Shown piece by piece: positions 9,442 through 20,976 of a stretch of 32,574 nucleotides of DNA. Made by a program: the position numbers and the translations under genes. Every line of letters starts with the position of its first letter. Position 1 is the first letter of the stretch. Source of the DNA: CAMNAO01 sp045605145 (GTDB lineage: Bacteria; Bacillota; Clostridia; Oscillospirales; Oscillospiraceae); NCBI GenBank assembly GCA_045605145.1, contig JAZUPH010000065.1:1-32574 (forward strand), written 5' to 3'. Under the pieces are notes generated by a model. It was not told the origin of the DNA. It did not search any database and worked only from the letters and a program-made list of their open reading frames with translations.

Positions 9442-10665
9442 ATGGCTACGAGATCATTTCCAAAACTTGTTATAAGTCCTAAAGGGGAGAAGGCCCTTCG
9501 ATCGGGTCACCCATGGGTTTATGCCGGTGAAGTTATAAGTGCCGATGGCTGTGCCGACGGCAAAGTCTGCGATGTTTACAGCACAAAGGGCAGGTGGCTT
9601 GGCGCGGGTTTTTATAACTCTGCCTCTCTTATCCGTGTGCGCATACTCAGCCGCAACGCCAACGATTTGTACGACCGTGACTTTTTCCGACGCAAGCTCA
9701 GCTGGGCGCTGGCCTACAGAAAAACCGTAATGGGCGACGGATTCTCTTCCTGCCGCCTTGTCTTTGGCGAGGCGGACGGCATGCCGGGACTTACCGTGGA
9801 TAAGTATGAGAATGTGCTGGTCACGCAAGTTGCGTCTTTGGGCATGGAGCTGATAAAGGACGAGCTATACACAGATCTTGTGGATGTCCTGCGGGGCATG
9901 GGGCAGCAGATCGACCATCTGTATGAGCGCAACGATCTTGCCCTGCGCCTAAAAGAGGGGCTGAGCGAGGGGAAGTGCTTCTGGCTGGGTGCCGGACTGT
10001 CCGAAAGCGAAAGCGGCAGTGTCGTCATTGAGGAAAACGGTGTTAAATACCATGTGGACTATATTAACGGCCAAAAGACGGGTTATTTTCTTGACCAGCG
10101 TCTAAACCGCCGCGCCGTCTCGGGCATTGCAAAGGGTATGCGCGTTCTCGATTGCTTCACCCACACCGGCGCTTTCGCCCTCAATGCCGCCATGGGCGGC
10201 GCTGGGCATGTCACCGCGGTGGATATTTCCGCCGATGCACTGGCGCAGGCACAGCGCAATGCACAGCTCAACGGCCTTGATGAGCGCATGGACTTTTTGA
10301 AGACCGATGTGTTCGATCTTCTCTCCGGTAAAGATCGCCCCGCCCGGGGAACTTACGATTTCATTATCCTTGACCCGCCCGCCTTTACCAAAAGCAGCGC
10401 CACGGTGAAAAACGCCTATGCCGGGTATAAGGACATCAATATGCGCGCCATGACCCTTCTCAACCGCGGAGGTTATCTCGCCACCTGCAGTTGCTCCCAC
10501 TTTATGCCTGATGAGCTGTTTAAGCGCATGGTTGCTGATGCCGCTGCCGACGCGTCCGTCCAACTGCGTGAGGTGTTTCGCGGCAGACAGGCTCCAGACC
10601 ACCCGATTTTGTGGGGCGTGCCTGAGACGGATTATCTCAAGTTTTATATTTTCCAGGTCGTATAA
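9442..10665 (+). CDS. rlmI: Class I rRNA large-subunit methyltransferase, RlmI-like (23S rRNA m5C1962)
   Basis: This is a predicted SAM-dependent RNA cytosine-C5 methyltransferase. The 407-residue product has an N-terminal PUA domain (about 1-80, starting PKLVISPKGEKALRSGHPW), a central EEHD-like region, and a Rossmann methyltransferase domain. Motif I reads FTHTGAFALNAA, motif IV is DPPAFTKS, and motif VI is TCSCS with cysteines 349 and 351, as in cysteine-dependent m5C enzymes. RlmI of Escherichia coli modifies C1962 of 23S rRNA; the same site here is inference from family. ATG 9442 is preferred over the GTG at 9430 because GAGGAAG lies between them. No clear promoter was seen in the 78-bp gap after ftsZ. 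Confidence 0.87.
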   Translation: MATRSFPKLVISPKGEKALRSGHPWVYAGEVISADGCADGKVCDVYSTKGRWLGAGFYNSASLIRVRILSRNANDLYDRDFFRRKLSWALAYRKTVMGDGFSSCRLVFGEADGMPGLTVDKYENVLVTQVASLGMELIKDELYTDLVDVLRGMGQQIDHLYERNDLALRLKEGLSEGKCFWLGAGLSESESGSVVIEENGVKYHVDYINGQKTGYFLDQRLNRRAVSGIAKGMRVLDCFTHTGAFALNAAMGGAGHVTAVDISADALAQAQRNAQLNGLDERMDFLKTDVFDLLSGKDRPARGTYDFIILDPPAFTKSSATVKNAYAGYKDINMRAMTLLNRGGYLATCSCSHFMPDELFKRMVADAAADASVQLREVFRGRQAPDHPILWGVPETDYLKFYIFQVV

Positions 10666-10679
10666 ATCAGCTAAATGCA

Positions 10680-10718
10680 AACAGCAGGTGCCGCGCAAAT
10701 GCGGTACCTGCTGTTTTG
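10680..10718. terminator. Bidirectional terminator between rlmI and the convergent exporter gene
   Basis: A 15-bp stem with one G-T pair, 10680-10694 with 10701-10715, has a 6-nt loop and is followed by TTTT on the plus strand and T-rich sequence on the minus strand. It lies in the 76-bp gap between two convergent genes and probably serves both. Confidence 0.8.
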
Positions 10719-10741
10719 TCGTTATGTGTTGGCGGTCATGC

Positions 10742-11611
10742 TCACCATATTGGAAGAAGTCCTGCTCCAAATCCCAGGAGAACCCCGCTTATATACAGAA
10801 CCGCAACAGTGAACAGATTGTCTTTTCTACGCCTGTTGCTTCTTATAAGAACAAGAATGCCTGAGCCGGAGCCCACCAGCAGACCGGAAAGCATGGCACC
10901 TGCCCTCATCCCGCCGGCCATATAAAGCTGCGTTATCACTACCGAGCCGGAACAGCCGGGGATAAGCCCAACCAGCCCTGCCAGAAGCTCACCGATGACG
11001 GGTTTATTCAGTATGAAGTCTGCCAATGCCTCCTCGCCGATGCTGTGCATTACCAGATCCAGTGCGAAAGAAACTGCAAAAATAAAAGCAAAGACCTTCA
11101 GTGTGTGGCTCAGTGCGGGCTTAAGTATGCCGCTGTGTTCACAGCCGCAATGCTCATTCTCGCAAAACTCGCCCATAAGCACCCTGCCGGTGCGGGCGGT
11201 TGAGCGGGCGGCAAGGTCGATCGCAAAGCCAACCAAAACGCCGCACAGGATCTTGATGCCAAGTATTTTGCCGATCAGTGAAGCAGGTGCGTTGGATGAA
11301 ATCAGTATAGGCAGCATCTCGTCCGAAGTGGACAGAAATACAGCAAGGAGAGTACCCCGGGTTATAAGTCCGCCGGCGTACAGTCCGGCAGACGCGGCGG
11401 AAAAGCCGCACTGGGGAATGATTCCCAGTAGACTGCCGATAAGCGGTCCGAATCGACCGGCTTTGTTAATGAAGGCCAGAACTTTTTCTTCTGAGCGGGT
11501 TTCGATGAATTCTATCATCAAATATGACAGAAACAGGAAGGGCAGCATTTTTATGCAGTCTTCAAAGGTATGTGAAAAAGCGTGTTCAAACAAGTGGAAC
11601 GGTTCGTGCAT
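10742..11611 (-). CDS. Putative multi-pass heavy-metal exporter, ArsP_2 type (arsenic/manganese transporter-like)
   Basis: This is a 289-residue membrane protein resembling the ArsP_2 family of putative 10-TM heavy-metal exporters, sometimes annotated as arsenic efflux protein or putative manganese transporter. Two similar hydrophobic halves are seen. The first carries GIIPQCGFSAASAGLYAGG and the second GLIPGCSGSVVITQLYMAGG, which look like a repeated membrane hairpin and imply internal duplication. The linker holds a Cys/His-rich stretch, CENEHCGCEH, suited to binding a metal. The start at 11611 was chosen for the CGGAGAA site upstream; the longer frame to 11671 has no such site. The transported ion is unknown. 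It stands alone on this strand with its own probable promoter. Confidence 0.75.
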   Translation of the reverse strand: MHEPFHLFEHAFSHTFEDCIKMLPFLFLSYLMIEFIETRSEEKVLAFINKAGRFGPLIGSLLGIIPQCGFSAASAGLYAGGLITRGTLLAVFLSTSDEMLPILISSNAPASLIGKILGIKILCGVLVGFAIDLAARSTARTGRVLMGEFCENEHCGCEHSGILKPALSHTLKVFAFIFAVSFALDLVMHSIGEEALADFILNKPVIGELLAGLVGLIPGCSGSVVITQLYMAGGMRAGAMLSGLLVGSGSGILVLIRSNRRRKDNLFTVAVLYISGVLLGFGAGLLPIW

Positions 11612-11685
11612 TGATGTTCTCCGATGGGGTAGGGGATGACCTGTGTGCGGCAAAAAAGACAATCTGCTCATCTCAGTGCCGATAC

Positions 11686-11715
11686 ATAGTAAATTAATAA
11701 TATCCTGAAAGTAAA
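11686..11715 (-). promoter_or_regulatory. Possible promoter of the exporter gene
   Basis: On the minus strand, TTTACT (11710-11715) and TACTAT (11686-11691) are 18 bp apart, about 75 bp before the start codon. Each box matches consensus at four of six bases, so this is only a candidate. Confidence 0.35.
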
Positions 11716-11749
11716 CTTTTCAAAAGGCAACATAAACAGATGGATCATA

Positions 11750-11919
11750 AATGATGTATCGCTGACGCGATATGATGCATTTGCGCTGCAAATATGATGT
11801 TGCATCACTTCGTTTCGCAACGAAGTGATGTTTGCTGTTATATGTGGCACAGCCGCACATCATTAGCACAGCGTCATCATTGGCGCAGCCAACATCATTT
11901 GCCGAAGGCAAACATCATT
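11750..11919. repeat. Array of seven short hairpins separated by ATGATG/CATCAT, bounded by an 8-bp inverted repeat
   Basis: This non-coding stretch is built almost wholly of inverted repeats. The ends are AATGATGT (11750-11757) and ACATCATT (11912-11919). Between them are TATCGC/GCGATA (11757-11772), ATTTGC/GCAAAT (11779-11793), a perfect 12-bp stem with a TCGC loop (11803-11830), a broken ATGTG-GC/GC-CACAT unit (11842-11860), a decayed unit around 11864-11874, TTGGC/GCCAA (11880-11892) and TTTGCC/GGCAAA (11898-11912). Left of the long central stem the separators read ATGATG on the plus strand; right of it they read CATCAT, so the array flips orientation at its centre. Loops are three or four bases. 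It begins directly where the tRNA-Leu terminator ends. I see no ORF. It may be a dispersed intergenic repeat or structured RNA; function is unknown. Confidence 0.8.
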
Positions 11920-11953
11920 AAAAAAGAACTTGTCGAAAGACAAGGTCTTTTTT
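11920..11953 (-). terminator. Intrinsic terminator of tRNA-Leu
   Basis: A 15-bp stem with one mismatch, 11920-11934 with 11939-11953, has a GAAA (minus strand TTTC) loop. Its arms are A-rich and T-rich, giving TTTTTT at the end on either strand. It lies one base beyond the tRNA CCA end, so its main role is tRNA termination on the minus strand. It could also work on the plus strand. Confidence 0.85.
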
Positions 11954-11954
11954 C

Positions 11955-12043
11955 TGGTGCGGGAGATGGGACTTGAACCCACACGTCTATGGTAGGACAC
12001 AGGCACCTCAAGCCTGCCTGTCTGCCTATTCCAGCACTCCCGC
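11955..12043 (-). tRNA. tRNA-Leu (anticodon GAG), CCA encoded
   Basis: The 89-nt gene folds as a class II tRNA. The acceptor stem GCGGGAG/CTCCCGC spans 12043-12037 and 11965-11959, with discriminator A and encoded CCA at 11958-11955. The anticodon stem CAGGC/GCCTG encloses the loop TTGAGGT, giving anticodon GAG for CUC/CUU leucine codons. A long variable arm and the T loop GGTTCAAGTCC follow. The upstream promoter and downstream terminator make it an independent unit. Confidence 0.95.
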
Positions 12044-12058
12044 GTGTCAGCAAGGGTT

Positions 12059-12087
12059 ATTATATCTTCCTGATTTCGATTTGTCAA
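12059..12087 (-). promoter_or_regulatory. Perfect-consensus sigma-A promoter of tRNA-Leu
   Basis: On the minus strand, TTGACA (12082-12087) and TATAAT (12059-12064) are 17 bp apart, predicting a start about 8-10 bp before the mature tRNA. The A/T-rich tract behind the -35 box (about 12090-12115) resembles an UP element. This is the strongest promoter in the window by sequence. Confidence 0.92.
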
Positions 12088-12141
12088 CCGGTATTTTGAA
12101 AAAAGCAATAAAAAAAGAGGCCGACAGCCCCGAAAATATGC

Positions 12142-12170
12142 TTGACAAAACAGGAATTATTTGATAGTAT
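12142..12170 (+). promoter_or_regulatory. Sigma-A promoter of rpoBC
   Basis: TTGACA at 12142-12147 and TAGTAT at 12165-12170 are 17 bp apart. The predicted start near 12177 gives a leader of about 140 nt before rpoB. It is head-to-head with the tRNA-Leu promoter, with 54 bp between the two -35 boxes. Confidence 0.87.
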
Positions 12171-12206
12171 ATCATAGATTTGTCGTGCGCTATTGCCCGA
12201 CTCTAA

Positions 12207-12303
12207 CTTACAGATTCATTTTAACAGATTTGTAAGAAATGTCAATACCCCACAGGAAGAAATTCTAAAAATATCGCAACGCTGCCGGGCGTGTAATTTA
12301 CAC
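12207..12303 (+). promoter_or_regulatory. rpoB leader with two stem-loops
   Basis: Within the predicted rpoB 5' leader, CTTACAGAT (12207-12215) can pair with ATTTGTAAG (12228-12236). GTGTAA/TTACAC (12291-12303) forms a short palindrome just before the AAAGGAG ribosome site. No T-run follows, so attenuation by an intrinsic terminator is not evident. A role in RNA stability or translation is possible but unproven. Confidence 0.35.
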
Positions 12304-12318
12304 AAAGGAGTGAAGTCA

Positions 12319-16070
<3,752 letters not shown>

Positions 16071-16071
<1 letters not shown>

Positions 16072-19000
16072 TGGAAACTTTTGATGCAATAAAAATAAGT
16101 ATCGCCTCCCCTGAGCAGATTCGTGAGTGGTCATACGGTGAAGTTAAGAAGCCCGAGACCATCAACTACCGCACGCTGAAGCCCGAACGTGACGGCCTGT
16201 TCTGTGAAAGAATCTTTGGCCCCACCAAGGACTGGGAATGCCACTGCGGCAAGTATAAGAAGATCCGCTATAAGGGCAAGGTCTGCGACCGCTGCGGCGT
16301 CGAAGTGACCAAATCCAAGGTCAGAAGAGAGCGCATGGGCCATATCGAGCTGGCCGCTCCCGTGTCCCACATCTGGTATTTCAAGGGCATCCCCTCCAGA
16401 ATGGGCCTTATCCTTGACCTGACCCCCAGAGTTCTTGAAAAAGTTCTGTATTTCGCTGCCTACATCGTGACCGATCCCGGTGACACTCCGCTTAGCAAGA
16501 AGCAGATCCTCACCGAGAAAGAGTATCGCGATATGCGCGAGAAGTATGAAGATGATTTCGACGCCGGCATGGGTGCCGAGGCCATCAAAAAGCTGCTTGA
16601 GGACATCGACTGTGAGCAGCTTTCCCAGCAGCTTCGTGAAGAGATGAAGACCGCCTCCGGCCAGAAGAAGGCCAAGCTGGTCAAGCGTCTTGAGGTCGTT
16701 GAGGCTTTCCGCCAGTCCGGCAACAGCCCGGCATGGATGGTCATTGATGTCCTGCCCGTCATTCCTCCCGAGATCCGTCCCATGGTCCAGCTGGACGGCG
16801 GCCGTTTCGCCACCAGCGACCTGAACGATCTGTATCGCCGTGTCATCAACCGCAACAACCGTCTTAAGAGACTTATCGAGCTTGACGCTCCCGACATCAT
16901 CGTCCGCAACGAGAAGCGTATGCTTCAGGAAGCTGTTGACGCCCTTATCGACAACGGCCGACGCGGCAGAGCCGTCACCGGCGCCAACTCCCGCGCTCTC
17001 AAGTCCCTGAGCGATATGCTCAAGGGTAAGCAGGGCCGCTTCCGTCAGAACCTGCTTGGTAAGCGCGTTGACTACTCCGGCCGTTCCGTTATCGTTGTCG
17101 GCCCCGAGCTGAAGCTGTATCAGTGCGGCGTGCCTAAGGAGATGGCAATCGAGCTGTTCCGCCCCTTCGTTATGAAGAAGCTGGTTGAGGACGGCCACGC
17201 CAACAATATCAAGAGTGCCAAGAAGATGGTCGACCGCGGCCGTACCGAGGTTTGGGACGCGCTGGATGTTGTCATTAAAGAGCATCCCGTCCTCCTCAAC
17301 CGTGCGCCCACCCTGCACCGTCTGGGCATCCAGGCTTTTGAGCCCATCCTCGTTGAGGGCCGTGCTCTTAAGCTGCATCCTCTGGTCTGTACTCCCTACA
17401 ACGCCGACTTCGACGGCGACCAGATGGCTATCCATGTCCCCCTGTCTGCCGAGGCGCAGGCTGAGGCCCGCATCCTGATGCTGTCCGCCAACAACCTGCT
17501 GCACCCGAAAGACGGCAGCCCTGTTACCGTGCCCACTCAGGACATGGTTCTCGGCTCCTACTATCTGACCTATATCCGCCTTGGCGAGAAGGGCAGCGAA
17601 GAAGTGTTCGTCAGCGACGCCGGCGATACCGACCTGACTGTCAACACCCGCGTCAGCGCCCAGGCTTTCGAGGCCGCCAACAAGGCGATCGACGCGCGCA
17701 TCGCCGCCGGCGAGGCCGATCTTAAGAAGGCCGAGTACAAGCCCACCAGCTTCTATAAGGACTTTGATGAGGCTCTCATGGCCTATCAGTGCGGCGATCT
17801 GGCTCTCCATTCTCCCATACTCGTGCGCTCCAACAAGCTGTTCGAGGGCGAGACCAAGGGCAAGATCATCACCACCACCGTTGGCCGCATTATCTTTAAC
17901 CAGCCTATTCCCCAGGATCTGGGCTTTGTTGACCGCAACGATCCCGAGACCCGCAGCGGCCTTGAGGTTGAGTTCCGTGTCGGTAAGAACCAGCTGCAGG
18001 AGATCATCACCGCCTGCATCGAGAAGCACGGCTTCGCTCTGTCCACCGAAATGCTGGACAACATCAAGGCTCAGGGCTACAAGTTCTCTACCAAGAGCTC
18101 TATCACCATCTCCATTGCGGACATGGTAGTGCCTCCCGAGAAGCCCGAACTGCTGGGTGAGAGCGAGAAGAAGGTTGTCAAGATCGAGAACCAGTATATG
18201 CGCGGCTTCATCACCGATGATGAGCGCTACCGTCTGGTCGTCAATGAGTGGGAGCAGACCACCAAGAAGGTCACCGATGCTCTGTTCCGTAATCTGGATG
18301 AGTTCAACCCCATCTACATTATGGCCAACTCCGGCGCCCGTGGTAGTACCGCTCAGATCCGTCAGCTGTCCGGTATGCGCGGCCTGATGGCAAACACCTC
18401 CGGCCGTACCATCGAGATCCCCATCAAGGCTAACTTCCGTGAAGGCATGTCCGTTCTTGAGTACTTCATCTCCAGCCGCGGCGCCCGTAAGGGCATGGCC
18501 GATACCGCTCTGCGTACCGCAGACTCCGGTTATCTCACCCGCCGTCTGGTCGACGTCTCTCAGGATGTCATCATCCGTGAAGATGACTGTAACACTCACG
18601 ACGGCATTATCGCCAGAGAAGTCTCCGAGAAGGGCAAGATCATCGTCACCTACGAAGACGCCGTCCACGGCAGATTCCCTGTTGACGATATCGTTGATCC
18701 CGCTACCGGCGAAGTTCTGTACACCCGCGACACCATGCTCTACCACAGCGACGCCAGAGTCCTGCGCGCACACGGCATCAATGAGATCCGTATCCGCAGC
18801 GTCCTGGGCTGCCAGGCTAAGAGCGGCGTCTGCGCCCGCTGCTACGGCCTGAACCTGGCCAGCGGCGAACCCGTCACCACCGGTGAGGCGGTCGGCATCA
18901 TCGCCGCCCAATCCATCGGCGAGCCGGGCACTCAGCTTACCATGCGTACCTTCCACTCCGGCGGCGTTGCCGGTGACGACATCACTCAGGGTCTTCCCAG

Positions 19001-20132
19001 AGTTGAAGAGCTGTTCGAGGCCCGCAAGCCCAAGAAGATGGGTATCCTGGCCGAGATCGGCGGCACCGTTGCCATCGAAGAGACCCGCCGCAGCACCATC
19101 GTGTCCATCAACATCACCGATCCCGAATCCGGTGAGGTCAAGATGTATCCCGTCAGCTACAACGCCGGCATCCGCGTGAAGTCCGGTGACGTGGTCGAGA
19201 AGGGCTTCCAGCTGACCGACGGTTCTCTGTGGCCCCATGACATCATGCGTATCCGCGGCAAGCATGCCACCCAGGACTACCTCATCCGTGAGGTTCAGAA
19301 GGTTTACCACACTCAGGGCGTTGACATCAACGATAAGCACATTGAAGTTATCGTCCGTCAGATGATGCGCAAGGTCAAGGTTGACCTTGAGGGCAACACC
19401 GACCTTCTGAGCGGCACCACCATCGACGGTGCCGAGTACAACCGCTCCAACGAGACTCTGGCTGTCAAGTATGCCGCCAAGGTCATCGCCATCAACATGA
19501 TGAACGACGGTTCTCTGACCAATGTTGTCCGTGATGAAGATGTGGAGAATGCCTGGAACCTGCTCAAGCCCACTGTCACCGCCCTGTATGAACAGGTCAC
19601 TGCCCAGCTTGCTCAGCTCAGAGCAGACCGCGACAGCATGACCCATGCCGAGTTTGATGAGGCCGAGGCCGCTCTGGAGCTTAAGCAGCATGTCTATGAC
19701 TATGTCCTGCAGAAGCAGCGCCACTACCGCCGTGACTTTAGAGAGAGCTTTAACGAGTTCCGTCTGCTTGGCGACTGGACCGCTCCCGAAGAGCCGGTCT
19801 TTGCCACCAAGATCGACAGCCTTATGGGTATCACCAAGGCTTCTCTGGCTACCGAGTCGTGGATGTCCGCCGCCTCCTTCCAGGAGACTACCAAGGTTCT
19901 TACCGATGCCGCCACCAAGGGCAAGATCGACCATCTGGTCGGCCTGAAGGAGAACGTCATTATCGGTAAGCTCATTCCTGCCGGCAGCGGTCTGGATATG
20001 TACCACAACTTCACCACCAAGGTTGCAGGTGAGCCCGAGGAAGAGGAGATCCCGGTCGTTGACATCATCGAGGAGCCTGAAGAGGATCCCGTTGATTTCG
20101 CAGCCCTCCTCAACGCGTATAAGCCCATATAA
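16071..20132 (+). CDS. rpoC: DNA-directed RNA polymerase subunit beta' with a C-terminal insertion
   Basis: RpoC carries the RNA polymerase active site. The 1353-residue protein has the N-terminal zinc site C57, C59, C72, C75, and the Mg-binding NADFDGDQM with D446, D448 and D450. It also has the second zinc site ending in CARCYG, and the bridge helix/trigger loop region with EPGTQLTMRTFHSGG. It is about 150 residues longer than I recall for Bacillus RpoC (about 1200). Roughly 100 of these lie between LSGTTIDG and LMGITKAS (residues about 1120-1250) as a charged, helix-prone segment. A smaller extra stretch is near residues 515-560. ATG 16071 overlaps the rpoB stop by one base (translational coupling) behind GAGGAGGA. 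Confidence 0.98.
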
Positions 20133-20146
20133 GCACCGTTTACCAG

Positions 20147-20171
20147 TGCCGGCAGCCCAGTGCTGCCGGCA
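20147..20171 (+). terminator. Stem-loop after rpoC, probable terminator
   Basis: TGCCGGCAGC (20147-20156) pairs with GCTGCCGGCA (20162-20171) around a 5-nt loop, 14 bp after the rpoC stop. The T-rich tract behind it is interrupted (TTGTTTATG, then TTTTTT about 20 bases on), so termination may be partial. A second GC-rich motif, GCCGGCTGCCGGC, follows near 20194 and could pair with the first stem. Confidence 0.6.
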
Positions 20172-20280
20172 TTGTTTATGTTCAGTTTTTTCTGCCGGCT
20201 GCCGGCGTATACAAATCACAATTATCGTCAAGAATAATAAAAACTTGCATGAAAGTAAGCTAAAATTGTTAGTAATTCTA

Positions 20281-20309
20281 TTGACGAAACGGAAAAATTG
20301 TTGTATAAT
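20281..20309 (+). promoter_or_regulatory. Strong sigma-A promoter of the str operon (rpsL-rpsG-fusA-tuf)
   Basis: TTGACG (20281-20286) and TATAAT (20304-20309) are 17 bp apart, in the 293-bp rpoC-rpsL gap. The predicted start is near 20316. The upstream sequence 20215-20280 is A/T-rich and free of genes. Confidence 0.9.
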
Positions 20310-20311
20310 TC

Positions 20312-20345
20312 AAAACTGCGTGTATTGGCTTAAACACGCAGTTTT
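20312..20345 (+). promoter_or_regulatory. Stem-loop at the 5' end of the rpsL transcript
   Basis: AAAACTGCGTGT (20312-20323) and ACACGCAGTTTT (20334-20345) form a perfect 12-bp stem with a 10-nt loop exactly at the predicted transcript start. A second GC-rich inverted repeat, CCGCCCGCC with GGCGGACGG, follows at about 20369-20392 before the AAAGGAGG site. Only four Ts lie in the first stem and none follow, so this is more likely a leader or stabilising structure than a terminator. Confidence 0.55.
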
Positions 20346-20425
20346 GCCGAAATTAGGCAGACTTGGCCGCCCGCCGCCGGAAAGGCGGACGGTGAGCCCA
20401 CATAATTCAGGAAAGGAGGAAAACA

Positions 20426-20854
20426 ATGCCCACAATAAACCAGCTCGTCAGACATGGCAGACAGCAGCAGACTTACAAGTCCACTTCTCCTGCACTCCAG
20501 AAGGGTCTGAACACTCTTAAGAATAAAGAGACCGATCTGAGCTCTCCCCAGAAGAGAGGCGTTTGCACCGCGGTAAGAACTTCCACTCCTAAGAAGCCCA
20601 ACTCCGCTCTGCGTAAGATCGCCCGTGTTCGTCTCACCAACGGTTATGAGGTTACCGCCTATATCCCCGGTGTCGGCCACAACCTTCAGGAGCACTCCGT
20701 GGTTATGATCCGCGGCGGCCGTGTTAAGGACCTTCCCGGTGTCCGTTACCACATTATCCGTGGTACCCTCGATACTCAGGGTGTTGCAAACCGTAAGCAG
20801 GCCAGATCCAAGTACGGTGCCAAGCGTCCCAAGGCAGCTAAGGCCAAGAAGTAA
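20426..20854 (+). CDS. rpsL: 30S ribosomal protein S12
   Basis: S12 sits at the decoding centre of the 30S subunit. The 142-residue protein has the N-terminal extension, the SSPQKRGVC strand and the TPKKPNSALRK loop. K56 and K57 (E. coli K42 and K43) are wild type, so no streptomycin-resistance substitution is seen there. GHNLQEHS and RVKDLPGVRYH form the second antibiotic-relevant loop, also intact. The tail is lysine/alanine-rich. ATG 20426 follows AAAGGAGG. It is the first gene of the str operon; the L7Ae-like gene often found before rpsL in Firmicutes is absent. Confidence 0.98.
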   Translation: MPTINQLVRHGRQQQTYKSTSPALQKGLNTLKNKETDLSSPQKRGVCTAVRTSTPKKPNSALRKIARVRLTNGYEVTAYIPGVGHNLQEHSVVMIRGGRVKDLPGVRYHIIRGTLDTQGVANRKQARSKYGAKRPKAAKAKK

Positions 20855-20887
20855 TCCTGTTTTTTCCAAGCTAAAAGCGCTTTGTGC

Positions 20888-20976
20888 GCAAGGCTTGAAG
20901 CCTTGCCATGAAGGTAGATATATATTTTCCGGTATATGTTACCTCTCACGGCAGGCACGCACGGTGTAAGGTCATG
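20888..20976 (+). promoter_or_regulatory. Structured rpsL-rpsG intercistronic RNA
   Basis: The 174-bp gap is long for genes in one operon. It contains GCAAGGCT/AGCCTTGC (20888-20895 with 20899-20906), then AGGTA-ATATA/TATAT-TACCT (20912-20922 with 20933-20944), then GGC-CGCA/TGCG-CC around 20953-20976. In E. coli, S7 represses the str operon by binding the S12-S7 gap. A similar operator here is inference; no terminator or good promoter was seen. Confidence 0.45.

Noticed and set aside
11750..11919. CRISPR array
   Set aside because: Repeats are only six bases, units differ in length (about 15-30 bp), the pattern flips orientation, and the variable parts are self-complementary. No cas genes are nearby.
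12193..12318. N-terminal extension of RpoB from TTG 12193
   Set aside because: It has no ribosome binding site, falls about 15 bases after the predicted transcript start, and is not family-like. ATG 12319 has AAAGGAG and the normal RpoB start.
16131..20231. A 1366-residue open frame on the minus strand covering all of rpoC
   Set aside because: It is codon-aligned with rpoC and exists only because rpoC lacks TTA, CTA and TCA codons. The translation resembles no protein and has no ribosome site. Similar shadows lie across rpoB, tuf and fusA.
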